A stretch of DNA of 64,000 bases from Tillandsia leiboldiana. Lineage: Eukaryota > Streptophyta > Magnoliopsida > Poales > Bromeliaceae. Shown in pieces: positions 22,589-35,000 of the stretch. Position 1 is the stretch's first letter. Each line of letters opens with the position of its first letter. The notes under the pieces are model-generated. The model made no database searches. It saw only the letters and a list, made by a program, of their open reading frames with translations, and was not told the DNA's origin. The stretch lies in contig CM055073.1 of NCBI GenBank assembly GCA_029204045.2, positions 31,798,576 through 31,862,575 on the forward strand, given 5' to 3'. The translations under genes were made by a program, and so were the position numbers.

Positions 22589-23103
22589 TGCTTCAGAGGG
22601 AAGAAGAGGAAGATACAAAGCAACAGGAGCCAGATGAGATGGGTATCTCTGTCCATGCTCTCAGTGGTGAAACCCTCCAGGAAACCATCAAGGTGCAAGG
22701 TGAGTTGGGGGGAAAACCCCTAGTAATACTTATAGATATTGGAAGCACTCACAGCTTCATAGACTTCCAAGTGGCTAAGGAAATGAAGGCCAATATGACA
22801 GTAGCAACACCCCTTAAAGTCACTGTGGCAAATGGACATAAGGTGTTGAGCAAGTTGAAATGCCCAGAGTTTCAGTGGGTGATGCAGGGAGAAACCTACC
22901 AAGCTGACCTTAGAGTGATAAGATTGGATGGCTCAAGTATAATCCTGGGCATATATTGGCTCAAACAACATGGGAAGGTAACATTTGATTACTCTAACAA
23001 CTCAGTCACCTTTGTCAGAGAAGGGAAACCAGTCACTGTGGAAAGCATTACTGAAAGGGCCAAGCTAAAGGCAATTGGAGCTAAACAGTGGGTGAAGGAA
23101 TGA
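22585..23103 (+). pseudogene. Retrotransposon aspartic protease region
   Basis: It overlaps the end of GAG by 4 bp in another frame. The active-site block reads 'LIDIGSTHSF', where this family normally has Asp-Ser/Thr-Gly; the middle residue is Ile here, so activity is doubtful. The second conserved piece ('IILGIYWLKQHGKV') fits Gypsy proteases. A TGA ends the frame at 23,101-23,103. Confidence 0.85.
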
Positions 23104-23187
23104 ATGCAAGGCTACTGTTGTGCCATAGCTCAACTAAAGGTGGATACCAATAAAGGTGAAGAATACATTCCAGAAGAAATATAGAGA

Positions 23188-24795
23188 GTGCTGGAACAAC
23201 ACTCCTATATCTTCCAGGATCCTAATGGTCTGCCACCTAAGAAGGATCAAGATCATAGAATACCCCTACAGCCAGGAACTCAACCTATTAATGTCAGGCC
23301 CTATAGGCACAGCCATGAACAAAAGAGTGAAGTGGAGAAGCAGGTAGCTGAGCTGCTCAGGGCCAATTTTATTCGAAGGAGTTCCAGCCCCTATGCATCA
23401 CCTATGCTATTGGTGAAGAAAAATGACCAAAGTTGGAGGATGTGCATGGACTACAGACAGCTGAACCAAGCTACAATTAAAGATAAGTACCCTATACCTA
23501 TCATTGATGATCTATTAGATGAGCTGGAGGGCTCAAAATGGTTCTCTAAGATTGATTTGAGGTCAGGTTACCATCAAATCAGAATGTATGAAAAGGATGT
23601 GGAAAAGACTGCTTTCCGAACCCATGCGGGGCATTACGAGTTTTTGGTTATGCCTTTCGGATTAACCAATGCCCCAGCCACTTTCCAGTCAGTGATGAAT
23701 GAGATTTTTGAGCCTTATCTAAGAAAATTTGTGCTTGGCTTCTTCGATGACATCTTGATCTATAGCAAGAGTCTAGAAGAACATATCTGTCACTTAAGAA
23801 CAGTGCTTGAGCTGTTAGGGAAAAATCAGCTTCTAGCAAAGAGAAGAAAGTGTTCCTTTGGGCAGAAGTATGTAGAATACCTGGGCCACATTATATCCTC
23901 CAAAGGAGTAGCCACTGACCCCAGTAAGATCGAAGCCATGGTCAGGTGGCCCAAGCCAACCACTTTAAAGGAGCTAAGAGGGTTCCTTGGACTCACGGGC
24001 TACTACCGTAAATTCATTAAGGGGTATGGGGGACTAAGTAAACCCCTTACTGAGCTCCTAAAGAAAGATAGCTTCAAATGGAATGAGAAGGCCCAAGCAG
24101 CTTTTGAGAAATTAAAGGAAGCAATGACCACTGCTCCTGTACTTGCTATGCCAGACTTTAATAAAACATTTACTGTGGAAGTAGATGCCTGTGATACAGG
24201 TCTGGGAACAGTGCTTTCACAAGATGGGAAGCCATTGGCTTTTATCAGTAAAACCATCAGTCCAAGGAACCAGGGACTCTCAACATATGAGAAAGAATTC
24301 CTTGCCATTTTGCTAGCTGTTAGTAAGTGGAAGCATTACTTGAGTCCTCGAACTTTCATAATCAAAACTGATCATGAAAGCTTGAAGTACTTGCTAGAGC
24401 AGATAATTACTACAGCTGTGCAACAAAGGGGAATGCTTAAGCTAATGGGACTTGAGTATACCATCAAATACAGGAAGGGGAAGGAGAATCTAGCTGCTGA
24501 TGCCCTATCCAGAATGCTACCAGAAGTGGGCAACAGCCAAGCTATATCAGCAACCATTCCTGCTTGGTTAGAGGAGCTTAGAGAAAGCTACAAGGAGGAC
24601 CCAAAGGCACCACAACTACTAGTGGAAACATTGCTACAACAAAACTCACAGGAGGGTTACACTCAACACCAAGGACTATTGAGGTATAAAGGCAGACTAT
24701 ATGTAGGAAGCAGTGGGAAATTGAGGGATACACTGTTGGATCAACCACATTCATCAACTGTGGGGGGGGGGGGGGGGGGGGGGGGCATTCTGGAA
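23188..24795 (+). pseudogene. Reverse transcriptase-RNase H region
   Basis: It follows the protease after two stops (near 23,101 and 23,180). RT motifs are present: 'RMCMDYRQLNQATIKDKYPI', 'FSKIDLRSGYHQI', 'MPFGLTNAPATF' and the catalytic 'FFDDILIYS'. RNase H motifs follow: 'VEVDACDTGLG', 'YEKEFLAIL' and 'TDHESLKYLL'. The frame runs into the G24 tract (24,762-24,785) and stops just after it, so the integrase is read in a different frame. Confidence 0.93.
24762..24785 (+). repeat. G24 homopolymer inside the polyprotein frame
   Basis: 24 consecutive G between the RNase H and integrase zinc-finger codons. The family motif around it ('V-G-G-H-S-G') explains a short G-rich stretch, so this is an expansion that shifts the frame, or an assembly artefact. 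Confidence 0.95.
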
Positions 24796-25968
24796 TAGAT
24801 AATACTTACCGTAGGGTCAAGCAACACTTCTACTGGCGAGGATTAAAGAGAGAAGTTGAGGAAAAGGTCAAGACATGTGATGTGTGCATTAAAAATAGGG
24901 TGGATGGAACTCCGTATGCAGGACTGCTACAACCCTTGCCCATTCCCACTCAGGCATGGCAATTGGTGAGTATGGACTTCATTGAAGCTCTACCAAGATC
25001 AGAGAACAGAGACACTATACTGGTAGTGGTGGACAAGCTCACAAAGTATGCACATTTTATCCCTCTCACGCATCCCTATACAGCATTAATGGTTGCCAAA
25101 GCCTTCCTTAATACTGTGCATAAGCTGCATGGAATGCCGGGAGGGATCATTTCCGACCGGGACAGGATATTCACAAGCCAAGTTTGGCAGGAATTGTTCA
25201 AACTATCCGGGGTGAAACTACACATGAGCACTGCCTATCATCTCCAAACTGATGGTCAAACAGAAAGGGTAAATAGGTGCCTAGAAACTTACCTAAGGTG
25301 CATGTGCTCTCAGCAACCCAGTAGGTGGTCCAAATTGCTCTCCCTGGCTGAGTGGTGGTACAACACCAACCACCACTCCTCCTTAGGGACAACTCCATTC
25401 GAAGCCTTCTACGGTTATAAGCCCCCAATGTCATCACTGACCAACTGGGGAACTGAAGTGAGTTCCCCAGTCAAAGAGTGGAAGAGGGATAGAGAACGAA
25501 TGCTACAAGTGTTGAGAGAAAGACTGTTGGAAGCCCAGAACCGCATGAAGCAATATGCTGACAAAAGACGAGTGGACAAGGAGTACCAGGTAGGAGAGAA
25601 AGTATACCTCAAGCTCCAGCCTTACCGTCAAAGTAGCGTGGCCGTGCGCCGTAGCCTTAAACTCACTTCCAAGTATTTTGGGCCATATGAGATACCACAG
25701 AGGATCAGGCCGGTTGCTTATCGGCTGCAGCTACCGGAAGACGCCAAAATCCACCAAGTCTTCCATGTATCTCAGTTGAAGAAAGGAATCCCAGCACAGG
25801 AACAGGTTCCGGTAGAGAAGCTTCGAGTCGGAGAAGAAGGGCAGCTACTAACTCAGTCAGAACAGATCTTAGGCCGAAGATTGCTGAAGAGGGGAAATCA
25901 AGCCATCATCCAAGTTGGTGAAGTGGAGCAACTTGGGGTCGGAGAGCGCGACTTGGGAGGATTATAGG
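24786..25968 (+). pseudogene. Integrase and chromodomain region
   Basis: An HHCC zinc finger (His pair around the G run, then 'VKTCDVC') is followed by the DDE core: 'VSMDFIEALPRS', 'GIISDRDRIF' and 'TDGQTERVNRCLE'. The C-terminus has 'YFGPYEIPQRI' and 'VFHVSQLKKG', then the start of a chromodomain ('ILGRRLLKRGNQAIIQV'). A 1-nt shift near 25,915 moves the rest of the chromodomain (an aromatic-cage-like 'LVKWSNL' then 'ATWED') into another frame, which ends near 26,010. The chromodomain would direct insertion to heterochromatin marks and identifies the chromovirus branch. Confidence 0.92.
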
Positions 25969-26020
25969 GAGATGAATGCAAAATACCACTCGTTCGATCC
26001 TTGAGGACAAGGATGCTCGC

Positions 26021-26033
26021 AAGGGTGAGGGGA
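26021..26033 (+). promoter_or_regulatory. Polypurine tract
   Basis: AAGGGTGAGGGGA directly precedes the 3' LTR and is the expected plus-strand primer. Confidence 0.8.
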
Positions 26034-26736
26034 TGTAACGATCCTAGAGAGTAGATGAAGCAGAGGAATGAGAGAAGAGCTCTGGAGGAGAGGGGGAAGA
26101 GGCTAGCCATGGTAAGGAGGGGAGTGAGAGATCTAGAAGAGGTGTAGGGTAGAGAATGAGTACAGGGTATGTGAGATTGGACAAGGCGTCAGGTTCTGGA
26201 GTCTTCCCATGGAGCGGGCGCCGAGCTGAGGAAGAGTCCGAACCGCCAACACCCGCAAGGATGGGCAACACTGAAGTCTTCCCATGGAGCGGGCGCCGAG
26301 CTGAGGAGGAGTCCGACCCTCCAACACCAGCAAGGATGGATAACACTGTAGCAGACAACGGCCTGGCCCAGTAACTCGGAAGCCACAGAAAAGAGGCCCA
26401 TCGGGGCCCAATTCCAATATACAAATTATACCCCAAGTCCATCCATAGTATTGATATTACAATTTAGTCCTAGGAATGGGTAGTATAAATAAGTAGTTGT
26501 AATACGAATGAGAAGAATGAATTGAATCAAGCATTTCCTCATCTTTTTCCTCCAAACTCTTCTTTTCCTCATTCTCTTTCTCATTCTCTTTCTCTCTCTC
26601 CCGAAACCCTTCTCCAATTTCCCAGATCCAAGCCAATTCATAGATCAATCGATCAACGGAGACCATCATCCTCACCGCCGAGCCATTCTCAGAGCATTCT
26701 CATCCCGGAAGGCTGCGGATCGTCCGGATCGTTACA
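26034..26736 (+). repeat. 3' LTR of the chromovirus
   Basis: 703 bp with the same internal ~76-bp tandem duplication and end sequences as the 5' LTR. It is followed by the TGTTA target duplication. Confidence 0.95.
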
Positions 26737-27048
26737 TGTTAAAATTTAAGATTAAAATAAATAAATTTTTTATGATTATTTAATTTTTTCAACTAAGCTA
26801 GTTGTGATATTTATAATTTATCAAACTGTCTCAACGAGAATTAATTTCATTCGCCGAGGAGCTTCTCAACGAAGTTGCGCTCGTTGTTACGCGAGTTTGT
26901 AATGCTAAAATTGATACTCACATTCAGTGTCCTTCCTGAGTAGTCCCTTTGGCAACGAGGTTCATTTATTAGCTCCCAGGCCATGATTGTTGGGTCATCT
27001 AGCTTTGTAGTCAGTTTTGGTGATTGTGTTAAACCTGGTTAAGATAGC

Positions 27049-28005
27049 CTACACCAAAAGAACCCAGAAAAAAAAAAAAAAAAAAAAAAAAAAGAAAAAA
27101 AAGAGAGAGAGTAAGAATTAATAATACATTAAAAGAAGTTGCAATGTATGTAGATTTATTACTACTATGCGCAGATCTTCAATATGCTGATATACTGATA
27201 TGTCAAAAATAAATTTACATGTAAAATATAACTGAGCAAAAAAATTAACATATATATATATATATATATATATATCACAGAATATCAGGCTCTAGATGTT
27301 GGATCCGAGGTTTCTGAATCATGCAAAGTGCATGGAATTACGTTGCCGTTTATAAAGAGTGTCCGTATAGGATGCATAATGTATGATTTTTTTTCCCTCA
27401 AGTATTTACTCTTACATGTTTATAAATGTATATATAAATATATAGAGACATGCTGAAATACTATCGCAAACGAGTTCATTATTATATTGGTTTGATGTTT
27501 ATAAATCAGCATCGTTAAATATGATATAAATTATTTAAATTATTTAAAAATTAAATTTTATATGTTAAATTATTTTAAAATTAAATTTTATATGTTTTCG
27601 ATATTTTTTTTTTATCCATCAAGTATATGCAAATATGAACGACTGAAAATAAATATTTTTCAAAAAATGATGATATGAGTTTTATAATCAAGTTCGAGAA
27701 TATAGATCTTATTTTAAATAGTTTAAAAAATATTTTAATCAAAATTTAATTGATTAAAAAAAATTTACACTATTAAACGAGCAAACGTTTTATATTTACT
27801 ATTAAAATTATAAATTTTATAATTATTTAATTATTAGGTCGATTATATCGAAAAAATTTAAAATTTAATTTCTAAATATTAAATAAGTGATTTAGAACAT
27901 ATTCAATGATACCCATCGTGCACATGCATGGTATATGTTTACACTTTACATTTAAGTATATATGGTGTATATAAAATGGTGAAAATTTGGTACAAAAATC
28001 CTAAC
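27049..28005. other. Pseudogene intron 2, AT-rich
   Basis: An A run at about 27,069-27,092, an (AT)n tract at about 27,250-27,274 and otherwise featureless AT-rich DNA. The same intron in the intact copy is only 128 bp. Confidence 0.6.
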
Positions 28006-28814
28006 CTTTATATGGTTCTTGTAGTAACCCTTCACTACTGGATTTGTATAAAAATCATCTTCAGTACTGTTTACTCCAACACCTGCAATCTAATTAGCCC
28101 ACTCTACATATTGTGCTCTGCCTCCAAAATCTTTGAAGTTGTTAACCAAGCTCAAGATCAGACGGACGCCGTATCTCCGCGCCTCGGAGATCACAAAATC
28201 CAGACCCTTGATTTACATAATAAGAATAAAAAGAAAAAATATATAATTAGCTAGTAATTAATGTTGAAATTAGTAAGTGATCTTGATGGATAATATTCAC
28301 TTAAGAATTATTTAGTTGTATATAATTGTAACTACAATGCAGTCGTACGTAATTACATACAGACTTAAATTTGGTGTTTGGATTCAAATGCTATTTTTGA
28401 TCACTTTTTAAACAAAATAACACTTTTTAAACTAAAGTAAGAAATTTTATTAATATATTTTTGATGAGCTGCATGCAACAAAATAAATTATTTTTAATTA
28501 TTACGTTTTTTTATTACATCCAACTAAATAATTAAGATATTTTTATTATATACAAATATTAAAAATATTATTTTCTGTAGTTTAAATTTTTAAAAGATAA
28601 TAATTATTTTATATTATTTAATTTGGTATCAGAGTATGAGATCTTCTGTTCTAGTCCCGTATGTCAGGTCAGGTTGAACGAATTTGCATTTTCAATCTGT
28701 ATTTGTTTTTAACCTGGAAGACACGCTCATTGTACACACCGGGCGACGGCTGGAGCGCTCGATCGCCGCCGTCGCCGAAGGCCCACGTCCGGCAAACAGT
28801 GAGCCCATTGGACT

Positions 28815-30028
28815 ATGTTTTTTTGAAACATTGATATTTGTTATATTTCGTTTGAAGACTTTTTTTTTTTTTCAAACGTTATTTAAAAAATATTTTTATA
28901 TTAAATTTTTTTTATAGTGAAATGAGATAGTAATAATTAAATAGAGATTAGATGAATATATAGTAAGAAAAAGTTGAACGCCATGATTAAAACTTTTTGG
29001 AACTGAGAGGAGGCTTGAGATCCCGATCACTGCTAAGCGAGTTGATTAACTGGTGGTCCACAGCTTATGTGGTGGACCAGGTCCAGGGGACAGCTTAAGA
29101 ATGGATAGTTAGTACGAAGAAAAGAGGAGTAATTAGTTAATTAATTAGGGAGGAGATTTGGGGGCGTAATTGTCAAAATTGGGATGAGAATGAGAGCGTG
29201 GGATTGGTGGGCAAAAAATGTGAGGATTTGTTAGGATTAAAAAATAAAATAATAATAATAATAATAATAATAATGATAATAATAATAAATCGTTTGTGGA
29301 TAAACGGTGGGGATAAAACCATTTTTTTTAATAATAATAAATTAATTAAAATACCATGTGGGCCGTTTTGTGACGTGGAATCGGCTAACGATTTAACTGA
29401 TCTTATCGAGCACATTAAATACTATAGAAATAATAGTAATAATAATAATAATAATAAATTTTTTATATTTTTAAGAAATAAATAGAGACGTATAATTTTA
29501 TATTATTGTCCGCAAAATGCATTCCGCAAACTTATCTACACTATTTAAATTTTATAGTATTCAAATTTTATATTTTTTTAATATTATTTGACTATTGATT
29601 AAGTAATTTTAAATTCTCCAATAAAAATAGATAAATAATATTAAAAATTTATAGAATTCTAATTCTACGAAGTTCAACTAATCAAATTAATAATATTTAT
29701 CGTTGACACTAATTATTAATTCTAAAAATTTAAGATATTAAAAATATACAACTCATTTATTTAAAATATACAGATATAATGCATATAAATTTTGATTATA
29801 ACTCAGTCCAATCAACCTCATACCATTACTAACATGATTCGATCTAATCTCGTCTTCTGTCATTTCGAATGTTACTCGATCCAATATGACCTTCCATCGT
29901 ATGGCAGCAGAATACTGACAACTCAAAGCCAGCAACTCCATCATCGAAAATGATGTCGACGTAAATACTTCCGTTTATTTATAAAAAATTTCTGACTTTG
30001 GTCAGAATTAATAATAATAATAATGATA
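28815..30028. other. Upstream region of the pseudogene
   Basis: AT-rich, with (AAT)n runs near 29,246-29,288 and 29,437-29,456. A block from about 29,190 to 29,385 (GAGCGTGGGATTGGTGGGC, CCATGTGGGCCGTTTTGTGA) recurs at about 38,228-38,337, upstream of the intact mannanase. It therefore looks like shared ancestral promoter-side sequence. No gene is seen. Confidence 0.6.
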
Positions 30029-30037
30029 ATAATAATA

Positions 30038-30161
30038 GAAAAATGCTAGATGAGGTGAATTCCATTCGTCCCATCGATGGGACGAGTGAAAGAATACCCA
30101 TCTCAGGATGGGATGGGTGTAGGATGTACACCCCATTTGGAGTGCACAGGTAGCACTCCTC
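30038..30161. mobile_element. Fold-back MITE, family A, copy 3 (short)
   Basis: A 124-bp element starting GAAAAATGCTAG and ending TAGCACTCCTC, flanked by ATAATAATA at 30,029-30,037 and 30,162-30,170. It shares the inner GGATGTACACCCCATTTGG arm and the CCATC/GATGG core with the other family-A copies. The left arm is shortened. The flanks are part of an AAT-rich tract, so the duplication is likely but not unique. Confidence 0.8.
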
Positions 30162-30696
30162 ATAATAATAATACGTTGGAGGGTTGAATGAGAAAAATGA
30201 TCACAAATTAATAGTCACAAATTAAGGATATATATTGCAATTAGACATGAAAAAATATACTTATATCTTCAGTTAATTCGTGGGTTAATTATTCTACATA
30301 AAAAGAATTATGTACGTTAATTTGTTTAATGAATGTTCAAACAGAAGCATCTAAAAATATATATAATTTTTTGCTTTTTTATAGTAACTTAGAAACCATG
30401 CATGTGTGGTTAACCAAATCACAATATAATATCACCTATATAGATCAATCCAGCTATTATTCATTCTTTTAGAATCGAAATTGTTAAAATTGATCTAAAA
30501 TGTTATTTAAAATTTTCAGAAACTAAATTTTATAAATTTTTTAAATTATTATTAAATTCACGATCCAACAATTAAAAGATTACATAGTGAATAACAACAA
30601 TAACCAATAAAATGAAGCTCCAACTAATTAGGACAACTTAATTAATCACTTAAATAATGATTAATAGTAACACACTAATTAAAAACTTCCACTAAA

Positions 30697-31427
30697 TTAC
30701 GGATGAGCCATCCAGGCCCCATGCACTCCCCCCTCATTCCCCTTCCTATGCCTTCGGTGGCCGCCGCCGCCGCCGCCGTGGCTGTGGCCGTGGCCGTGGC
30801 CGTGCCATCGCCCCCCGACCGCAGCAGCCGTATTCATCTCCTGCTCGCGGCTCGCCTCGGCGGGAGCGCCGAGCGTGTGCGCGAGAGCCGACATCACCTT
30901 CGACTGCCGCGCGATGAGCGCCGTCGTCGACGGCTCCTGCGACAGCACGATCTCGTAGCCGTCGTCGTAAGATTCCATCCCCTCCACCATGACCTGCCAC
31001 ACCAGGCCGCCCGCCATCGACCCCCCGCCGGCCTGCGCGAAGCGGTAGATGCTCAAGTACACCGTGTTCAGGTACGCGTCGCGCCCGTCGACGGTGTAGC
31101 CCGGGTCCTTGTTCGACTTGCCGAACTCGGCGAAGACGAGGGGCTTCTGCAGGATCCGACGCGCGTCGTCCCAGTGGCTCCACATCCACCGCTGCACGAA
31201 CGCAGTTTGCGAGTCATCGGTTTGGCCCGAGAGCCTAAAGGAGAGAGAGAGAGAAGGAGATATAATTAAGCTTTTTTTATTTTTATTTAAAGTTACTCTC
31301 TTCAACTATTACTAATGTAGTTAGATTCTTATTAAATTCAAACGCATTAAACTAAATGCTATATTTGAATTTGCACGTAGATACAACTACATGCAACTAA
31401 GTAGTCCCAATAGTTATATGTTGATTC

Positions 31428-31461
<34 letters not shown>

Positions 31462-31706
31462 TTGGGCTGGAATGCTATTGATAGCACCAACCCAACTTTG
31501 CCACCCATTTTATAACCATTGGATTGCATTGAGATTTGTGCAAGCCCTTTAATTAAAAAGAAAAACTTTTTACTTTTTACTTTTTCTTTTTACTTTTTCT
31601 TTTCTCTTTTTTTCATTAAAGAGCCTATACGGATCTCAATGCGATCCAATGGCTACAAAATGGGTGGCAAAGTTGGGTTGGTGCTATCAATAGCATTCCA
31701 GCCCAA

Positions 31707-31759
<53 letters not shown>

Positions 31760-31983
31760 TTTTGGCTATTATGTTTATACAAATACTAAATAATTAGTAT
31801 TTATAAATTTTTTATTATTAAATTTATCTTTTTAACTAATTTTGTTTCTTAGATCATTCTAGTCTACTAACCATTCATTTAATCCAAAATATTCATTATC
31901 ATGCTAATCATATATTTTTTTTATCTAAAAGCTAAAAATATATAAACATCAATAACTTAATATTTTTAAAAATACACAAGCTC

Positions 31984-32032
<49 letters not shown>

Positions 32033-35000
32033 TTTGCATCGACATGTACAAAAAGCCCAAAATATAATTAATAGTGGTGATTTTAATTAGTATGTGTGTT
32101 GTCAAATACAGTTAAAAAACTTAAAATCACCATTGTGAGTTTTTTATATAGTTCAATATGTGAATTTGAACTCAAAAACTGCCGCTCACTCAAATACTGT
32201 ACCGGATAATATAAAATAATAATTATTTTTTTTCCTAAAAACTTAAGTAGTTATTAAAAAAATTGATGTATTTATTATTCATATTCAATAATTACCATAT
32301 ATCAGGGTATGCGTGGATGGTCGCAAAATCTATCTCCTTGATGATATTACTAGCAATATAATCCGTCCCAACTTGGAATCCTGGATTGTACTGCTTCTTC
32401 TCCGGCATGGAGTCTCCATAAAAACCCTCCATACCGGCTTCGAGAAGGTGCTTCTCGTCGACCGATTTTGCGTATGTCGACATCTCTTGTATCCAACCCT
32501 GTTTATATATATGCAAATGAAAATTATTATTATCATAAAAAAAAAAAAAAAACTATAATACGGTGAAGAATTATATTTTTACACGTTTATTAGTATAAGC
32601 ATTACAACAAAATTATACTATAATAATATTTTTAAAATTTGAAAAAAATATTGCTAACAAAAATATCAATATTTATTATTAATTAATGTCGTTATATATG
32701 TAGTCGTTAGAATGTATAGCGATATATTATTGTAATGTGTTTTAAAAATATGTCCCTATAATCTAATTTTGAATATAGATAAAATATAAATAGAACACTT
32801 GCATAAAAATATCATTAAAGTGTGTTCCTATAATTTAATTTTGTTGCAGTGAAGTGAAACTAAAAAATGTGGGCATGTATGTGCATAGTTTACATACATT
32901 GTAACGACCCGGCCCACTAGCAATAATAACTCGTTGGGCCCAAACCACAGCCCAAAACGCTTAAGCCCAGTTATTATTACTAGTGTCCATGTCTCATATA
33001 AACCCAATCACAATTCCATCCACATCCGATGAAGGACTATTGCGGCGAGTCTTGGCTGAGTCTGGGTCTAGATGACAGGACTAGCGAGACGAGTCTCACA
33101 TCGCCTGGTGATCTTGGGCTGCTGTGTGTGTGTTTGGGCTGACGAGGACGTCAGGCCTACACGGGGGGAGTCTGTGACGCCCCCAATAGTCCCACATCGG
33201 ATGTGGATGGAATTGTGATTGGGTTTATATGAGACATGGACACTAGTAATAATAACTGGGCTTAAGCATTTTGGGCTGTGGTTTGGGCCCAACGAATTAT
33301 TATTGCTAGTGGACCGGGTCGTTACATACGTACTGTTGCATAAAAAATCGATCTACTAAGAAAGGATCTAGAAATAATATATTACCACTTGAATTCCCGG
33401 GGATGTCAAAGTTGAAATTGATATATATAGATGAGATAGAAGATAGAAATTTAATTTATTATGAAAATTTAAATATATTAAATGTGAAAGGTGAGTGTTA
33501 TATATGATTATATGTATGTGTTGCATGTTTTATATATTTTGTGTGGGTAAAAAAAAAAAAAGGAGTAATTTTTGTGTAATATATTGTGAATGTTTGAATA
33601 ATTTTTTTTTTTTTTTTTGTACATAAGTATTTGTGTGCTTTTAGTATTTTCAATCAAATTTAATTTTGAAAAAATGGGTTTGACGTGTGCAGTATTTCTG
33701 TAAAATAAATTTATTCAAATATACATTTTTATAGTAATATAGTAAATTTTATTATATAAAAATGATATAATAATTAAGATCATGTAAAGAAATATGTTTT
33801 GTACAGTAAATTTTGATACAAGTATTTATTTTTTTAATCTGTATGATGATTTTATGAAGATAAGCTTTTTAGGATATATTTTAAAGAAGTATTCTCTTAA
33901 AATGAATTGGGTTGAACTACAATCCGCAAATGTAGCCGCACTACACGGTAACAATGAGAATTGAACTCATGATCTCAGAGAACGAACAAAGAGGCTTAAA
34001 ATTAACTATGATATCAGGATTTTTTTTTAAACTAATTCTAAAAATTTTTAAAATTTGCAAACTATTCATTTTAAATTTTTTTTTATAAAACTAATTATTT
34101 TTTTGCCAGCTCGGTGCCACATAGGATTGGCCAGCTGAAGGCGGTGAATGGCTCACCATCTTCCGCGTGTATCCTGAGGACTTAACTAATTTTCGTCAAG
34201 TCTAAGTCCTCAGGACTTTTGGTATAATGTATAAGACGCTGAATCATTCGGCGTCTTTAGCATTACACTAAATTCGCAGAACATTTTAGCGTCTTTAGCA
34301 TTACACTAAAGACGCTGAATCATTCAGCACATTTAATTAGTATAAACGCTAAAGGGGCTGAATGATTCGGCGCATTTAGTATATATATTGAAAACAGTAA
34401 ATCATTCACCGTCTTTACAGGTGCCTTCAGGTAGTCCACACAGCGTGGCACCGAGCTGACAAAAACAGAATTAAATTTGCAAAAAAAATTTAGACAAAAT
34501 TATTTTATAAATTTAAAAAATTTATAGAATTATTTTAAAAAAAAACCCATGATATCATGTTATCCAAATAAAATATCTGGAGACGAGAGGTGGATGAGAT
34601 GTTGAGTCTCTCGCAAGCAATTTTAGCTTTTAGAAATAAATAGTTGATTCACGTTAAATTGATGATTTATTTATTTGTTAGTAGTATAAGGACATGGCAA
34701 TACTAACATTAATCATTTTTCCGGAGTAATCCGATTGGCAACGAGGCTCATTGATGAGTTCCCACGCCATGATAGTTGAGTCATCCTTGTAGGCCATGTT
34801 AGTCATGCTGTTCATCCTTGTCAACACTGTCTGAAAAAAAAAAAATAATAATAATAATAATAATGAAAAAAAAAAAGGAAAAAACATTTTGAGTAATTTA
34901 ATTTGCATGGAATATATAGCATTATTCAAATGATCAATATAGGCACTCTTAAACTCACCTTTACATGGTTCTTGTAGTATCCCTTCGCAACTTCATTTGT

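Larger units (their letters stand above)
20223..26736 (+). mobile_element. Ty3/Gypsy chromovirus LTR retrotransposon, complete but decayed
   Basis: Two LTRs (20,223-20,931 and 26,034-26,736) start TGTAACGATCC and end GGATCGTTACA. The element is flanked by the exact 5-bp duplication TGTTA (20,218-20,222; 26,737-26,741). By my manual count the LTRs differ at roughly 30-35 positions, about 95% identical, so the insertion is not very recent. Domain order is GAG, protease, reverse transcriptase, RNase H, integrase, chromodomain, i.e. Gypsy type. Stops, frameshifts and a G24 run break the polyprotein, so the copy is probably immobile on its own. Confidence 0.96.
18421..28809 (-). pseudogene. Mannan endo-1,4-beta-mannosidase (GH5) pseudogene, split by a Gypsy insertion
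   Basis: The exon order matches the intact neighbour at 30.7-35.6 kb. Exon 1 remnant: about 28,809-28,714 ('TVCRTWAFGDGGD', 5' half lost). Exon 2: 28,206-28,006 (201 bp versus 195, with an in-frame TAG after 'AQYVEWAN'). Exon 3: 27,048-26,922 (127 bp versus 123, a 4-nt insertion before the catalytic 'WELINEPR'). Exon 4: 19,177-18,975 (203 bp, open). Exon 5: from about 18,873, with 'LVFTEFGKS'; its acceptor AG appears lost, and the Tyr codon after 'YYDG' is TAA (18,607-18,605). Five independent lesions and a missing start and signal peptide make it non-functional. The chromovirus at 20,223-26,736 sits inside intron 3, between exons 3 and 4. Confidence 0.93.

Noticed and set aside
30703..31269. 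188-codon + strand frame opposite mannanase exon 5
   Set aside because: GC-rich antisense shadow of a well-supported exon; no domain.
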